A stretch of DNA of 64,000 nucleotides from Copromyces sp. CBS 386.78 (taxonomy: Eukaryota > Ascomycota > Sordariomycetes > Sordariales > Sordariaceae). Shown piece by piece: positions 48,021 through 59,800 of this stretch (the first letter of the stretch is position 1; every line of letters begins with the position of its first letter). The DNA lies in contig MU839079.1 in the NCBI GenBank assembly GCA_030685235.1, positions 496,001 to 560,000 of the forward strand. The letters run 5' to 3'. The notes under the pieces are model-generated. The model had not been told where the DNA came from. It saw nothing but the letters and a program-made list of their open reading frames with translations, and searched no databases. Position numbers and translations under genes: made by a program.

Positions 48021-49087
48021 TTTTGAGTGATGAGGTCAGGCTTGGGTTTGAGGTTCGAGATTCAGGGCTGAGGATGGATTTGAGGTTTTGGGTTGAAGAT
48101 AAGGTTGTTTGGTTGTGGAAAGTTGGTGTGCTTTGCGTCTGCTACCTTACTGTCGCTCCCTTGTTCTAGGTTTCTTGCTGTTGGCGAAGGATTTCTTGGT
48201 TGAATCTGCTTGTTTGAATTAAAAAATGAATAAATCGGAGCGTTGATTTGATACGGAGTGAAGAGCAAGTGCTGTCTTTGGAAGGCATGTCTGCGATGGT
48301 AATATCTAGTTATCGACTTGTTGATCTCTTTGACTCTTTTTGTTTTTGGATCGATGGCTCTCGTCAATTTTTTCTCGTCGACACACCTCTTATAATGAAT
48401 CTACATGTTTCAAGCCCAGAGCTGTGGATTGCTGTGTTGTTCGGGTTCATTGGAGGCCTGTCATGTTCGAACTTTGAGTACAGATCACATTGCCCAAAGA
48501 GTTGATTTGTTTCTACCAGCTACCCTACTGGATGGGAGAGGAGAAAAACGAAAAAGGATCGATTCCATCCATGCTTTGCCAACGGCAATGGCAAGTCATT
48601 ATTGCAGGGACGGCTGGTAGAGCTAGCTGCTGCTCCTCTGGTTCTGATGAGGGAGCGACCAACGGAAGGAACCACCACGGCCAGAAACCACGCCTCAGTT
48701 TGAGTGTCATCCACAGAACTCGTCGCCCACCCTCTCATGGCCTCCTGTAGCGTTTGGAAGGTGCAGTTCGCCTTAACTTATGGTCGGGGCTAACAAACAA
48801 TGTTCTCCTCAACCAGACCAGCCACCAAATCAAGCATTTTCCATTCAGCCATCCTCTTTGTCGTATCCAGTTCTCGTGCTCCTGAGGTCAAGATGAGGCC
48901 TGGGATGTCCAAATACACGGGCATACTTCCCATTCTTAAAGAAAGGTAAGGTGGGAAAACGTTGTGATCATACCGGTTGAGAAACTGCGCTCGAAAGAGA
49001 TCATACAATGATAGATTGGGTTTATGGTGACGGGTGTTCAAAGAAGAAATGTGTTTTCCTCTTCATCTACTTCTTCGAAATTTCCTT
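48021..49087. other. Intergenic: 3' flanks of the GPI-protein gene and the coiled-coil gene
   Basis: About 1.1 kb between convergent genes. Short open frames occur on both strands, none with recognisable domains. The first 150 bases after 48020 are G/T-rich (repeated GGTTTGAGGTT). No RNA gene or transposon was recognised. Confidence 0.6.
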
Positions 49088-50191
49088 TCAAAACGAAAAG
49101 GCTCTCGAAAAGATCAGAGTCCTACCCATTCCACACCTATCCATACTCTCAACTACGGCTTTCAGCCTCCCGTACAAGCCAGATTGCCTACGGACCCATC
49201 GCACTATTTGATTACCTTCGATCCCGCTCTCAAAAAAAAATTTAAACAGCAAATCGCCCCATGCCTCCCTGACGCCGTGCGCTCTAAGACTATCCAGCAT
49301 GAATGAACCGTTCCAATTCACACCCGGGTTCCTTTGATTGTGGGTTGCAAGATCAAAGTAGACAAGCTCAACCACGCTAATGACACCCTCGACCGCTTCC
49401 TGTACCACCCGCCAGTCGACCTCTCCGCTTCCCGATTCAATATGCGCCTTTAAACGTCGAGCGAAGAGGCGGATAAACCGTCCAATTTGCCGGCCGAGCC
49501 CCTCGCATTCGTACCGCATAACCATTTCATCCTTCTGCGTGAATCTGGCAATGGTTTGCCTCAAGGCTAAGGCCCCCTTGTTCAAGTCGTCGGCCAGTTC
49601 CTGGCGAGCTTTCGCTGCCACGACCTCGAGCTCTCTCCGTCTTTCCTCCTTCGCCTCCTTTTCGATAAGCCTCCTCTGCTCCTCGGCCTCCCTTTGCCGT
49701 CTTTCCAATTCCTTCTGCCTTTGCAACTCCCTCCTCCTCTCTTGAAACCTCCTCTCCGATTCTTCCCTCGCCTCCTCCTTCTCCCTCTCAATAGCCTCCC
49801 TAATCCTCTCCACCTCCTCGTCCCCCAGCTGCATCTCAAGCTCATACCTTTTCGCCTCTATACACTCATTGAACCGCTTCGCCACCCGCCACGATTCCGC
49901 CCAGTTCTCCGAACACCAAGCCACGTAGCGGCGATCGTGGACGCCCTGCTCGCCGATGAAGAGCAGCATTTTTTTGACCGCCATGTGACCGAGGTGGTTG
50001 TCTTCGTTGCACACGATGCATTTGGGCAAGCGACGGAATTGCTCCTCGAGGGGCAGGGCCTGGAATTCGAGGTCGGCCGAGGAGGCGAAGTAAGGGTCGA
50101 ATTTATCCCAGTTGTATTCTCTGACGTAGTCAGGCGAGGAGAATTGGTATGAGAGCTCCGCGCCTGAGTATTGCCATTCGTGCCGGGGCAT
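49088..50191 (-). CDS. Uncharacterised coiled-coil protein, W-x-V-A-x-R-F-N family member A
   Basis: Single-exon gene, 367 residues, intact. I do not recognise a named domain. Order: N-terminal Y-x-x-P/D-Y-V-x-E-Y-x-W-D-K-F-D-P motif (18-33); P-L-E-E-Q-F-R-R-L-P (47-56); A-V-x-x-M-L helix (71-76); the module W-R-V-A-K-R-F-N at 101-108; a strongly charged Glu/Arg coiled coil (about 118-205); then D-D-L-x-x-G-A-L-A-L-R, I-G-R-F-I-R-L-F-x-R-R-L-K-A-H and W-R-V-V-Q-x-A-x-x-G-V-I-S-V. No signal peptide or membrane segment. A degraded paralogue lies 2.6 kb away on the same strand, and the gene at 51812, divergent from this one, carries the same W-x-x-A-x-R-F-N module twice. Function unknown. Confidence 0.8.
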   Translation of the reverse strand: MPRHEWQYSGAELSYQFSSPDYVREYNWDKFDPYFASSADLEFQALPLEEQFRRLPKCIVCNEDNHLGHMAVKKMLLFIGEQGVHDRRYVAWCSENWAESWRVAKRFNECIEAKRYELEMQLGDEEVERIREAIEREKEEAREESERRFQERRRELQRQKELERRQREAEEQRRLIEKEAKEERRRELEVVAAKARQELADDLNKGALALRQTIARFTQKDEMVMRYECEGLGRQIGRFIRLFARRLKAHIESGSGEVDWRVVQEAVEGVISVVELVYFDLATHNQRNPGVNWNGSFMLDSLRAHGVREAWGDLLFKFFFESGIEGNQIVRWVRRQSGLYGRLKAVVESMDRCGMGRTLIFSRAFSF

Positions 50192-51811
50192 GGTGGAGGC
50201 GCTCTGCGCGAGGAAGACGCGAGGAAGAGAGTGGACGTCGAGGGCCTCAGGAAGGCGAGGAAGTTCTTGCGTTCCGGACGCCGGGTTTCGCCGTCGCGAA
50301 TGGATTGAACGGTTAGGATAAAGTTGTTGTTGTCGTTGGAAGAAAGATTTTTGAGAGATAATTCGCGATCGTTGTCGTCACCACTGCAGCATGCCCAAGC
50401 GCGCCTTTAGCCACTGTATGGATAGCATTTCACTGCGTCAAAATTTAAAGGAACATAGCATCCTGCTTCTTGGCACGCAGCACACCATCACTAAAAACTA
50501 TCAAACCACGACACTCATGCAAAACAGTCCAAATCACCAAACAATATTGGCTTTTGGAGAGTCGCAAGTCACCTCAAACATTTCAAAACCAGATTTAACC
50601 AGGTTCACCATCTCAACTTCGGAGACTGCTGCCCTCACAATGCCCGCCGCCTCGTCCCTTCCTTCCCTCGATCTGCTATGGCGCTACGAGTAGGTGGCAA
50701 AAACTACTCACCGGCCTCAAGATGGAACCGAGCACCAACCTAGTTATGGTGCATTGAAGCCGAGGGACTTGCGACTGGATACGCCATCAACGGATATCAT
50801 GTTGCTTGCTGTCGTTGAAGCACGCGGAGGCTCCTTGTGGTTTCACACCAACCGACGTTAAGAAAGGCACGCAGTGAATAGAGAAAAAGAACACTGAGAC
50901 TACTATTTACGACTCCTGAGTATGGCAGCTGACTCAAGACTGGCTACAAGCTCCGAAGAAACGGGTCTCCGGAAGCAAGAAGAAGTGGAAAGGCCAATCC
51001 GCAGCTGGGCTGATGTTTAGACGCAACTAAGGGAGGTCTCTTGATTCTGCAGAAGAGAAGACTGACAAGACCATGAGAGGCTTGGGTTTACCCGGGCACC
51101 TCTTCTCGTGACCAACCAGCATCCAAACCAGTAGTTGCCTGGGGAGTGGCTTCCTCGGCAGTGTTGAGCTCCTTCTGTGCCAGCCATCGTCGTCATGGCT
51201 TCCTTCCCGTTACTGTACAGGATCTGCCTTCTGCTGTTGCCTTCTTCCCACTCCAAAGTGGGTGAATGACTGGAGTTGGTAGTCGTAGTAGTACAGGCAG
51301 GGCACAAGTGGAAGTCAGGGTTGGCAGGCACGAGGCAGGTCTGCAGTCGGTCCCGATAGTTCACCCTTCGTTGGGACAGCACTCTGCCCTGTGGATGCAA
51401 ACTCCAGGTTCCAGAACTTCACTGAATGTTGGACGGCCGGGGATCCAACAAGCAAGGTTCGGATGAGGAAAGGACCGTTTGTTAACTGGACTTGTTTGGG
51501 CGGAAGCCTGATTCTCCCTCTTTCCATCAACATGTACCCCTCCACAGCGACCCAAGAAGGAAGCCTCCTCTCACCCATCAGTCACTGCTGAAATCCGCGA
51601 CGCAAGCTGTTTTCAAAACCTCCCCTTCTCTTTTATTTTATCTTGGGCCTCGCTGCCGCTGGAACAAGAACTCCTCCGTTATCTCCCCACGTGCACAGCT
51701 CTCCACGCCGACGAGAGCATCGTGTTGCCCATACATCCCACAGCATCATCGCCTCCCTGTCAGCACATCACAAAATCTCCGTCTTCCTGGTCGTGTCCTT
51801 TGACCCTCAGC
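50192..51811. other. Divergent promoter region between family members A and C
   Basis: About 1.6 kb between two divergently oriented genes that share a sequence module. The A side (50192-50390) is the likely leader of member A. Small frames around 51017-51590 occur on both strands and are not supported. No repeats obvious by eye. Confidence 0.55.
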
Positions 51812-52552
51812 ATGACTTCGCCTGCGATCCCTCGCAAGCGACGTCGAGCCCCCTCTGCAGATTCTGGCGCCAATCAGTTCGCGTCCGAACAACTCGCGGC
51901 CCTCCCAAGCCCCATCAGGATGAACCCAGACAGCCACCTTGCGACCGAAGACATAAGATTCATACTCTCCTATCTACCCCTCGACGTTGTCATCGACATG
52001 TTTACATCTGCAGTCTCCGATAATCAATCTCGAGCTTGGAAGATCGCCGAGCGCTTCAACGAGTTCGTCATCCCACGGAAGATAGAGTGTGTGAGAAACG
52101 GCGACGTCGAGGGTCTCGAATCACTCCCCGGTCCCTTCGTCAGATCTGCTTCACTTAGACATCTGTCCACGGCCACCGTGTCCTCGATGCTCTCTCACTT
52201 ACCCCCCTTCGCGGTCATTGATATGCTTGCCTCTGTCATTTCTTCCGATCAGAGCCTGGGTTGGACGATTGCCCGGCGGTTCAACGATCATGTTTTCAAG
52301 CGCAAGTGGGAGCTTACAAAGCTGGTTGAGGATGAGGCGGCCCGCGGCATGCCTGAGACCCCAGCCAGGAAGACTGTGAGCATTTACAGAGGTAGAGACC
52401 TCTACATCATCGACGTCCAGGATGTCGTTGACCGTCTGAATTCACCAACCTGGAACGGAAACGACTCTACCCGCGAGTTTAGCGATGAGGAGATGGAGTG
52501 GATCAACAAGTACGTGCTGCCGCTAGGAGTTTGTCAAAGCAACCGCGAGTGA
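51812..52552 (+). CDS. Uncharacterised protein with two copies of the W-x-I-A-x-R-F-N module, family member C
   Basis: Single-exon open frame of 246 residues from ATG at 51812 (context CAGCATGAC); an in-frame ATG at 51722 would add 30 residues of non-conserved sequence. A basic N-terminus (PRKRRRAPS) is followed by two about 50-residue repeats, 43-92 and 118-167. Each reads approximately L-x-T-...-L-S-x-L-P-...-V-I-D-M-...-V-x-S-(D)-x-Q-S-...-W-x-I-A-x-R-F-N-...-R-K-x-E; the Trp residues are 76 and 151. The C-terminal 70 residues are unlike the repeats and contain an acidic E-F-S-D-E-E-M-E-W. No known domain recognised; the V-I-D-M helix faintly resembles an F-box-like start, but this is not strong. 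It sits between the two coiled-coil family copies, on the opposite strand. Confidence 0.7.
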   Translation: MTSPAIPRKRRRAPSADSGANQFASEQLAALPSPIRMNPDSHLATEDIRFILSYLPLDVVIDMFTSAVSDNQSRAWKIAERFNEFVIPRKIECVRNGDVEGLESLPGPFVRSASLRHLSTATVSSMLSHLPPFAVIDMLASVISSDQSLGWTIARRFNDHVFKRKWELTKLVEDEAARGMPETPARKTVSIYRGRDLYIIDVQDVVDRLNSPTWNGNDSTREFSDEEMEWINKYVLPLGVCQSNRE

Positions 52553-52792
52553 ACTACTTCCTGGAAAGCAAGCAGCGACTAGAGAATAGGAGACTTTGCT
52601 ACGTGGGAGGAAGGGGGTAACACTCGAGCCAAGCTGTATGGGATGGTTCATGGCATGTATAGTACACCTGTGTTGTCGGAGACAAGCTCCAGGGCCTGGA
52701 AACAGTATACAGATTTCGAGGGTAAGAACAGAACGAAAACTTCCCTTTGCGAGGGTTCCAAGCAGGAACCTCATCCTTCTCCACTTCTCCCA

Positions 52793-53898
52793 AGTCGTCA
52801 GAAAACCAAAGTGCTCAAAACTCCCCCTACGCATCCCATACATATCCATGTACACAACTACCGCTCTTAACCTCTCGTGAATGTTATCGTTCTTGCGGAC
52901 CCATCGCATCATCTAATCTTGGTCGATTCCGGTGTTAAAGAACAGATTGCGCATACACCAGCCCCATGCCTCCTCATTACCCTTCTTCGCAACAATTTCC
53001 AAGGTATTCATCTCCCGGTCCCAGTTGTAGATAATCTCGAGAACGCTGATAACACCATCGATCGCTGCCTGTACCACCCGCCAGTTAAACTCCTCTCTAT
53101 TCGAAGTAACGTGCGCCTTTAGACGCCGCGTAAATAGACGAATAAACCGCCCAATTGGGGCGCAGAGTCCATCACAATCCTGATCACTCGCGGAGATGAC
53201 TCGAAATCTTGTGATTTCTTCCCTCAAGGCCAAAGCCCCCTGCTTCAAGTCGTCGACCAGCTCGTTGTCAACTCTCACTTCTTCAGCTTCGACCTGTTTC
53301 CGTCTTTCCTCTTCCTGTTGCAGCTTTCTTTGCTCCTCCGCTCGCTGCCTTTCCAGTTCCTTCTGTCGTTCTCTAAGTTTCCTTTCCCTCCTGTCTCTCG
53401 CTTCTGCTTTCCTCCTCTCCCGTCCTTCTCCGCCTCCATCGCGCTCTTGATCATTTCTACCTCCTCCTCCCCCAGCTCCCTCTCCAACTGGGACCTCTCT
53501 AACTCAAGTCTCTTATTAAACCGCTTCGCAACTTCCCATGCCTTGCGCTACTTATCCACCAGCGAATTCACGCGTCTGCGGTTTGTGGACTCGCCCAAGT
53601 AAGGTGGCATTTTCCCTACGGCCGTGTTGTCGAGGTAGTTGGCCATGTTTTCCACGATGCCCTTGGGAAAACGACGAAACTGCTCCTCAAGGGGGAGCGA
53701 CTTGAACTGAGTCGGACCGGAACCAGAGAAGTATGCAGGATCGAACTTGTCCCAGTCGTACTCTTCCACGTAGTTGGGCGAGTAGTACTGGTGCGCGAAG
53801 GGGCGGACGCGCTGATTGTTGACTTGGCGGATGCTACCCAAGAGAGAAGAGGTCCGTACCGTTTGGCGTCGCCTGGGAGCAGGCCCAGGAGGAGGCAT
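52793..53898 (-). pseudogene. Disrupted paralogue of the 49088 gene, family member B
   Basis: It aligns along its length with the intact gene at 49088-50191: same Y-V-E-E-Y-D-W-D-K-F-D-P start, P-L-E-E-Q-F-R-R-F-P, A-W-E-V-A-K-R-F-N module, coiled coil, and the I-G-R-F-I-R-L-F-T-R-R-L-K-A-H and W-R-V-V-Q-A-A-I-D-G-V-I-S-V blocks. Three disruptions are visible. An in-frame TAG lies near 53551, just before the module. A frameshift lies near 53420, inside the coiled coil. Another TAG lies near 52914 in the C-terminal part (between D and M-M-R-W-V). Upstream of the first stop a Pro/Arg-rich N-terminal extension (MPPPGPAPRRRQ) is present that the intact copy lacks. Base composition is normal, so this is not a heavily RIPed copy. 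Confidence 0.8.
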
Positions 53899-56800
53899 GG
53901 TGGCGCTCTTTGGAGGTATATATAGGCTACGGTGTTGCTGTTTCCGAGCGAGGGCTGGTTGAAGAAAGGAAGAACATGGGGGTGGTTTGCTTGGGAAGGA
54001 GTGGGAAGGACTTATCGCGGTGTTATAGTCATGGAAGAAGTCACGGTGTTCAGTTGCTGTTGGCGGTGTCGAAAAAACATCAAAGCCACGCAGTTGTTAT
54101 GGGACCACAGTGACGCAAATTGGACGTATTGCTTATGCACCGACATGCAGACAGCGTCAACTGCAGGCCTACCTCGTGTCTGCCTGTATTGCCTAGGTAC
54201 TCTGCACCCTGCGTGGAAGGAAGGCAACTGTTTACACACCCAGTAGAAGGGACACACTGTCAGAAGAATGAAGCCATCACGACAACAGCTGGCACGAAAG
54301 AAGCTCAGGACTGCGGAAGAAGTCATTCTAAGCAACTGGCTGACTAGGGCCTTTGTTGGCTACGAGAATAGGTGCATAAGAAGCCAGCTCCCCGATGCTT
54401 TTGGCTAATCTCTTCTTTGGCAGAACCAAGCACTTTTGGATATCTTTGAGACCCAAAGATGTGGGTTGATAATTCAATCTGCTCGACGGTGTTCGACCAG
54501 AATCGCCTCCTACAAACCAAATCAATTAATATGAGAGAAATGAACTGAGTGAAAGGAAGAAGTAGGACCGCCGTACCTTCCATCGATGCCTGCCGCATCT
54601 GCCGCATCTGCCGCACCTTCCCGACCACTCCTTCATCCGATCTTTGAACCCAAGCATATAAGGGACCTGGTGGTCCCTCCTTCCAACAACAACCGCTTGG
54701 TCAGATGGCACAGTGGTCTACCGTTTGAGTGTCAAAACTCAAAACCGGCCTATTCTCTGTCCGGATCGGGAACGGTGTGCGAAGACACGTAAAGGGGTCG
54801 CCCACACCTAGTAGCCGGTCTACCTATATGGTATCTGGGAACGCTCCAGTCGACAGGCCTAAAACGGTTCACCACCTTATCTGAACGAGCGGTTGTTGTT
54901 TTTTTGCTACTTTTTGAGGTTCCAGAGAGGTGACGCGTTCGAGCCAGTCATCGGGAATCTTTTTTTTTTTTGTTGGTCTTGTTGAATGCTTCTTCCTGAC
55001 CAGAACCCGTGCATTGCCGGTCACAGTCCCGGGACTTTCAGCACCTTCCATACGAGCTGGGAGAATGGAGTAGTTGGCAACGGGCCACTTGAGGGTATGG
55101 GTTAATATTTCCTTCCTTCAGCAACTGCCTAGCTTTGATAGGGAACAACAATGGAAGGAGCGAGGCCACAAGGACGTCAACAGGGCAGTACATCCAGGCG
55201 TCGGCGCATGACATGAATTACCCACCCGTCCTTTGAAGCTGCAACCGTTGACAGCCCGACGGATTTGGCCAGAATCACTATGAGTCCGCATTTCACACCA
55301 TAGCAAAAGGCGGCTTCCTTCAACCCATTCTCGCAAATCACCCAAGCATCGTCCCCTTTCCCACTCCTCCAGTGCCGCCAGGACACACTCAGTCCAATCC
55401 ACTAAGCCACTGCCTCATCATATTCATATCTCCCCTTTTATGCAAGCCACATCGTATCAAATACACCAGACACACCAGATACACGAATGATAACACTCAC
55501 AGCCTCTCGCAAGCCATGCGAGTTTCATAAGCACGTTCCCGTCCGGTGGCGCTGTAAGGTCGGTCGAAACCCGAGGTTTCACGAAGGGAAACGTGCTGCC
55601 GAGGATCGTGTGATTTACGATTGGAAAATGCAAGACGGGAAGGAATAAATAGGGATGCTGGTCGCCGGCTGCTGGCTGAAGGAGTGTACAAGGACTGGAG
55701 ATATGGGAAAGAGCTGATGAGGAGATGGAGATGGCAGGGTTGGAGCATCATCGTTAAGTACCTAAAAATGCCAGGCCGAACGCGTGACTGATCAAAATGA
55801 CATGGCAATGGCCTCACTCAATCTTCTTAGATTACCGGTCGAGCTGATGGGTTGCTTAAACTTAAGCCTGGCATATTCGAATGTCCTATCAATGCATGCT
55901 TTCTTACCTGCCTTTCGGCTCTTCAGTTCCTGAACCACAAATAAATCGAATGTAGGTCATCCGGTTCAACGTCTACTTCCTCGTGTCATTGCGTATCCAA
56001 TCTGCTCAGACTTGTCAGGACTCAGACTACAAAAAGCGTGAAAAAGATATTTTACTAGTGGTTATCTAGATCCAAAGTGAAGAATCTTATAATCCCACGC
56101 CGTCCACTCCTCTACGGTACTTACACGGCGTCAAGCATCACAAGCAGTAGCACCCGCGGAAACGAAACAGTTTACCACCGAGCCTCAAACTTTGTGTTCC
56201 CATATCTCGGGCTGTTATAGGTGAAAGGTACGGACTAAGTTGGATATCAACATTAGGATCGTGTATCTTGCCCTGTTTACGCATTGAGCTTGTTTCACAC
56301 CCACGTTTTCCGTCGCTGAATTTTGGCAGGTTTGGAAGTGGTGTTACTGATTCATGATCATTGACAGCATCGTGCTCACCGTTTAGGTAGGTGAAAGGTG
56401 ATCTATTGTGAGGCGATATGCGTGAATCGCAACTAGGTAATTGACTCCTTCTTTGTAAAACTCGTGATTATCACTCCTTTTGTCAAATTGGCTTTGTCGT
56501 TCAAGTACATGGCATTTAGCACCAGCACAGCCTCCTCCAAGATCAAAGTCCATAATGCATCTTTCTCGAGATCTACGTACTATAGCGGGCGATATCGAAA
56601 AGATCAACAGCTATAAACCGGCTAAGAGTCTTCTCGTTCAGTTCTTGGCCTTCCATGGCAGCATGGCAACATGGAATGTTCACCATCACATCCCAAAGCG
56701 GGGGAGCTCAAGATCAACAGCAACATTGACAAACCGACTGTGACTCTTCTTCCGTTTTTGCATCTTTTACAACTTTTGCCTGTTCCGCATATCTTGAATC

Positions 56801-59800
56801 ATTGGAAAGGGATCAGTTTTGCCCCAGCTGAGAGCCGTGAAGACTTCAATGGCTATCAAGAACCTGAAAATAGTCCAAAGATAGAGCACACTTCAATGCA
56901 CAACGCCAATCCCATCCGCAATTGGACTATATTCCGTTCCCATTGAGCAGGTTGAGAAAACGTGGGGTTTGCCCCTGAGAACTTGCATGTCAAGATACGA
57001 CAGGATATCTTGCAGAAATGGAGAACCGTTGCTTTTGAGTGGAAGGGAAAGAAAAGGCGAATCCGATATTCAGCTTTACCAACCCAACCACTCTCTTCGA
57101 GCCTTCGTGGCCCCTAATTTGCTGATTGAGGGGACTTGCAAATCAAAGTTGCAGACAATTGTCCAAAAAGTTGGCAGATATCGATCCAGATCAGGAACGA
57201 GAAAAAGACGTACCATTTGAGCGCTAGTCCCTACTTACACAACAACTCGGCATTGGTCCATTATCCTCGAAAAAATGATGTAAGGTAGCACCGGCAGCTA
57301 GGGACGGGGTGGGAACATGGGAATTTGCACAAATACCGTCTCAATGTTATTATTCCCAAGCATCTTGGGTGTCTTTCAGCGGTGTTAAATCCTACCTGCA
57401 CTGCCAACGACGTGGATTGTTGCGAGTGTAGTGTACCATCCGGAGCGTTTTGTTTCCTGTTGGCTGTGTTGTTCATATTTTGTTCCTGATAACCAAGATT
57501 CCACTTACAACCACACTCCCACCTAGGGACGTACCAGGGAGTGCCCCGGGACGTGGGCGGATGCCGACGAACAGGAACGCGATTCCGCACCGATTTGACA
57601 ACCGTCAACGAAGATCATCATCACGTTCGTCCAGGTATTCTGCAGTATTGGGAAGAACTGGGACCCGAAAACGAGGGTCGGGTCCGGGTCCAGTTTCCCA
57701 AATCTCAACCCTCAAGCTCGGGACCCGAGAAACCGAAGAACAATTCGGAATCCGGAAGGATTAGTGCTTGGTATTGATAGCTAGGCCGAACGACGACGCG
57801 GTAACGGGAGTTGCACGGTACTGTGTTTCTGCATGTTGGGCCTCACTGTTCGGGTGATGTTGTGAGACATGTTTTGGATCCTTCTTAAGAGTTTATATCA
57901 ACTCCATGCATATTTCCAATGGTGACCGTGAAACCTCTACAAGAGTTCGGTGTGATGGGATACCGAAAGTATTCAGCCGCTACATATCCGAGAGTTGTTG
58001 TTCCCCTCAACTGATATCCTTGGCGAGAACTGAGAAAGCAAAGATAAGCAACGGTTGCTTGGGACAAAGCACCTCTCAGGGGTAAACACAACCGGCCGGA
58101 GGCTTTACGCCGCCCCGGTACGGCAGAGAAAACGACTGTGACGAGCACGGAACGGGGGGCGCTATCGACGGGCTGCAGATGGCGTTTGAAAAGTAAGCAG
58201 GAATGCAGGATAGAGGATTCCCGCTGACGAATACATAAACCTTGGTATGGGAATAAATGAAGGATCGAAGCTCATCTTACGGCCTGGCGGCTTAGGGTCT
58301 TCATTGGTGCTTTTGGTGTTGGATTCGCGGCAATGTTGTAGCCTGTTCGTGCCATCCTGCTGTTGCATTTGTCGGTACCGCAGTTATTCGAGGCCTTGCC
58401 GCTGCCATTGTTGTCTCTGACATAGGTTTTGTGGTCGTTATACTATGATGATACGCGTAACTGTTGACATATCGAGATCCCGACGTCCGTCTCGTTGCAT
58501 TCTCAGGAACCGGATCTTGCTTGATTGGCACCGAGGAGACGTCTGGAGAGCATCTGGACGGGCAGGCGGCTCCAAGACGCCGAGCCGTCGTCGAGTGTTC
58601 ATCTCTTACCGCGTACCAAACGTTCAATTTACCAGTCTCCAGCCCTCAGAGTTGGCCCGGATATTAGCAGCCAAGCCAATGACATAGTGTGGACGGAGCG
58701 GGAAGTCGGACAGGAGGCTCTGTTGCGCTTGTTTGTCCAATGCTGGCAAGATTTCAAGGCTGATATTGATATTTTATGAATGCCTTCATCTCCGAGATGT
58801 CGATCGTAAGCCAATCGGGAGACGTGTTACGGCGAGAATTGCTGTTACTGTCGGGTTCCCCAGGCACCCTGCTCGATATCTACTGAAACTGGCCGTTTGA
58901 ACGGCCCAAGCCCGCTTTGAAGTGTACAACATGGCATGGCGCCTGGGGTTCCCGCGTGAAGGTGCTACGAGCGGCTGAGGCGGCATGGCGGTGGTCGTGA
59001 TGTTTACGAAGTTCTTGGGTACCGTAGTTCAAGAAGTTCCCCAAGGAGGATATGAAGGCTTAACATTGAAACAGTTGCCTGGTGCGGCGCCGGGATTCTG
59101 ATAAGCTTCATTTTGACATTCTGCACCGTTGAGGTTCTGCCGCCGACGGGCCGGATGTGGAACATTGGGTCTAGAAGCGCGAAGAGCGGACCGCTCGAGT
59201 TCGTTGTTATGAGGTTTATGATGCGGCTTGACGATCTTTTTGGCGAACATCGAAACGTCGGAACGTTGATCTGCCTCGTCTGGATGCCGAGCATGGAGCA
59301 ACAGAGCACGGATGGACGGGTCCATCGTGTCTGGTGCAGTGTAGATTATGCACTCGAACCGTGGTCTTGGGTGTCTTGGAGCCATGGACGGTGTCGAGGC
59401 CATCGTCACCGTTGTCATCGACGGCACCGCGCGGCAAGTGGTCGTCGCATCGCAGGTGGAACGAGGATCTCGCCGCCGGGGATTGCTGGGAGACAAGAAG
59501 CATCGGTGAAGAGAGAGCGGGCTGATAAGAGCCCGGAGGTGTGCGGTTTGATGAATCCGAAATCGAGGACGCCATCTCGATCTCGACCGTGTTACCTAGA
59601 GGTAGTGGTTGCATGTGCTGGCCAGTGGTTCCAGTGGACGGCCAATGCTTTTGCTAACAGCGAACAGGCAGAAGCGCAGGAACAAACCAGGGGGCTGCAA
59701 ATTAAGTGGGGCTCTCAGGAACAGCGTGGGCCGCGTCTCGCGTATGCCAAGGCTACCAAGGCAGCTAGGGCCATCTCCGTTGGCTAGCCGCTCGTCCGCC

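Noticed and set aside
54697..54780. tRNA-like sequence (GTCAGATGGCACAGTGGT with a following hairpin)
   Set aside because: The D-arm resembles a class II tRNA, but the anticodon loop comes out at 8 nt and no GGTTCRA T-arm or closing acceptor stem is found.
58624..58770. Short protein-like minus-strand stretch (SLEILPALDKQAQQSLLSDF onward)
   Set aside because: It reads like real protein, but the open frame is only about 48 codons between TAA and TGA, with no supporting exon on either side; at most a fragment of a lost gene.
59029..59787. Overlapping long open frames on both strands (224 and 155 codons)
   Set aside because: They conflict with each other, have low-complexity Arg/Pro/Ser content, and show no domain or splice pattern.
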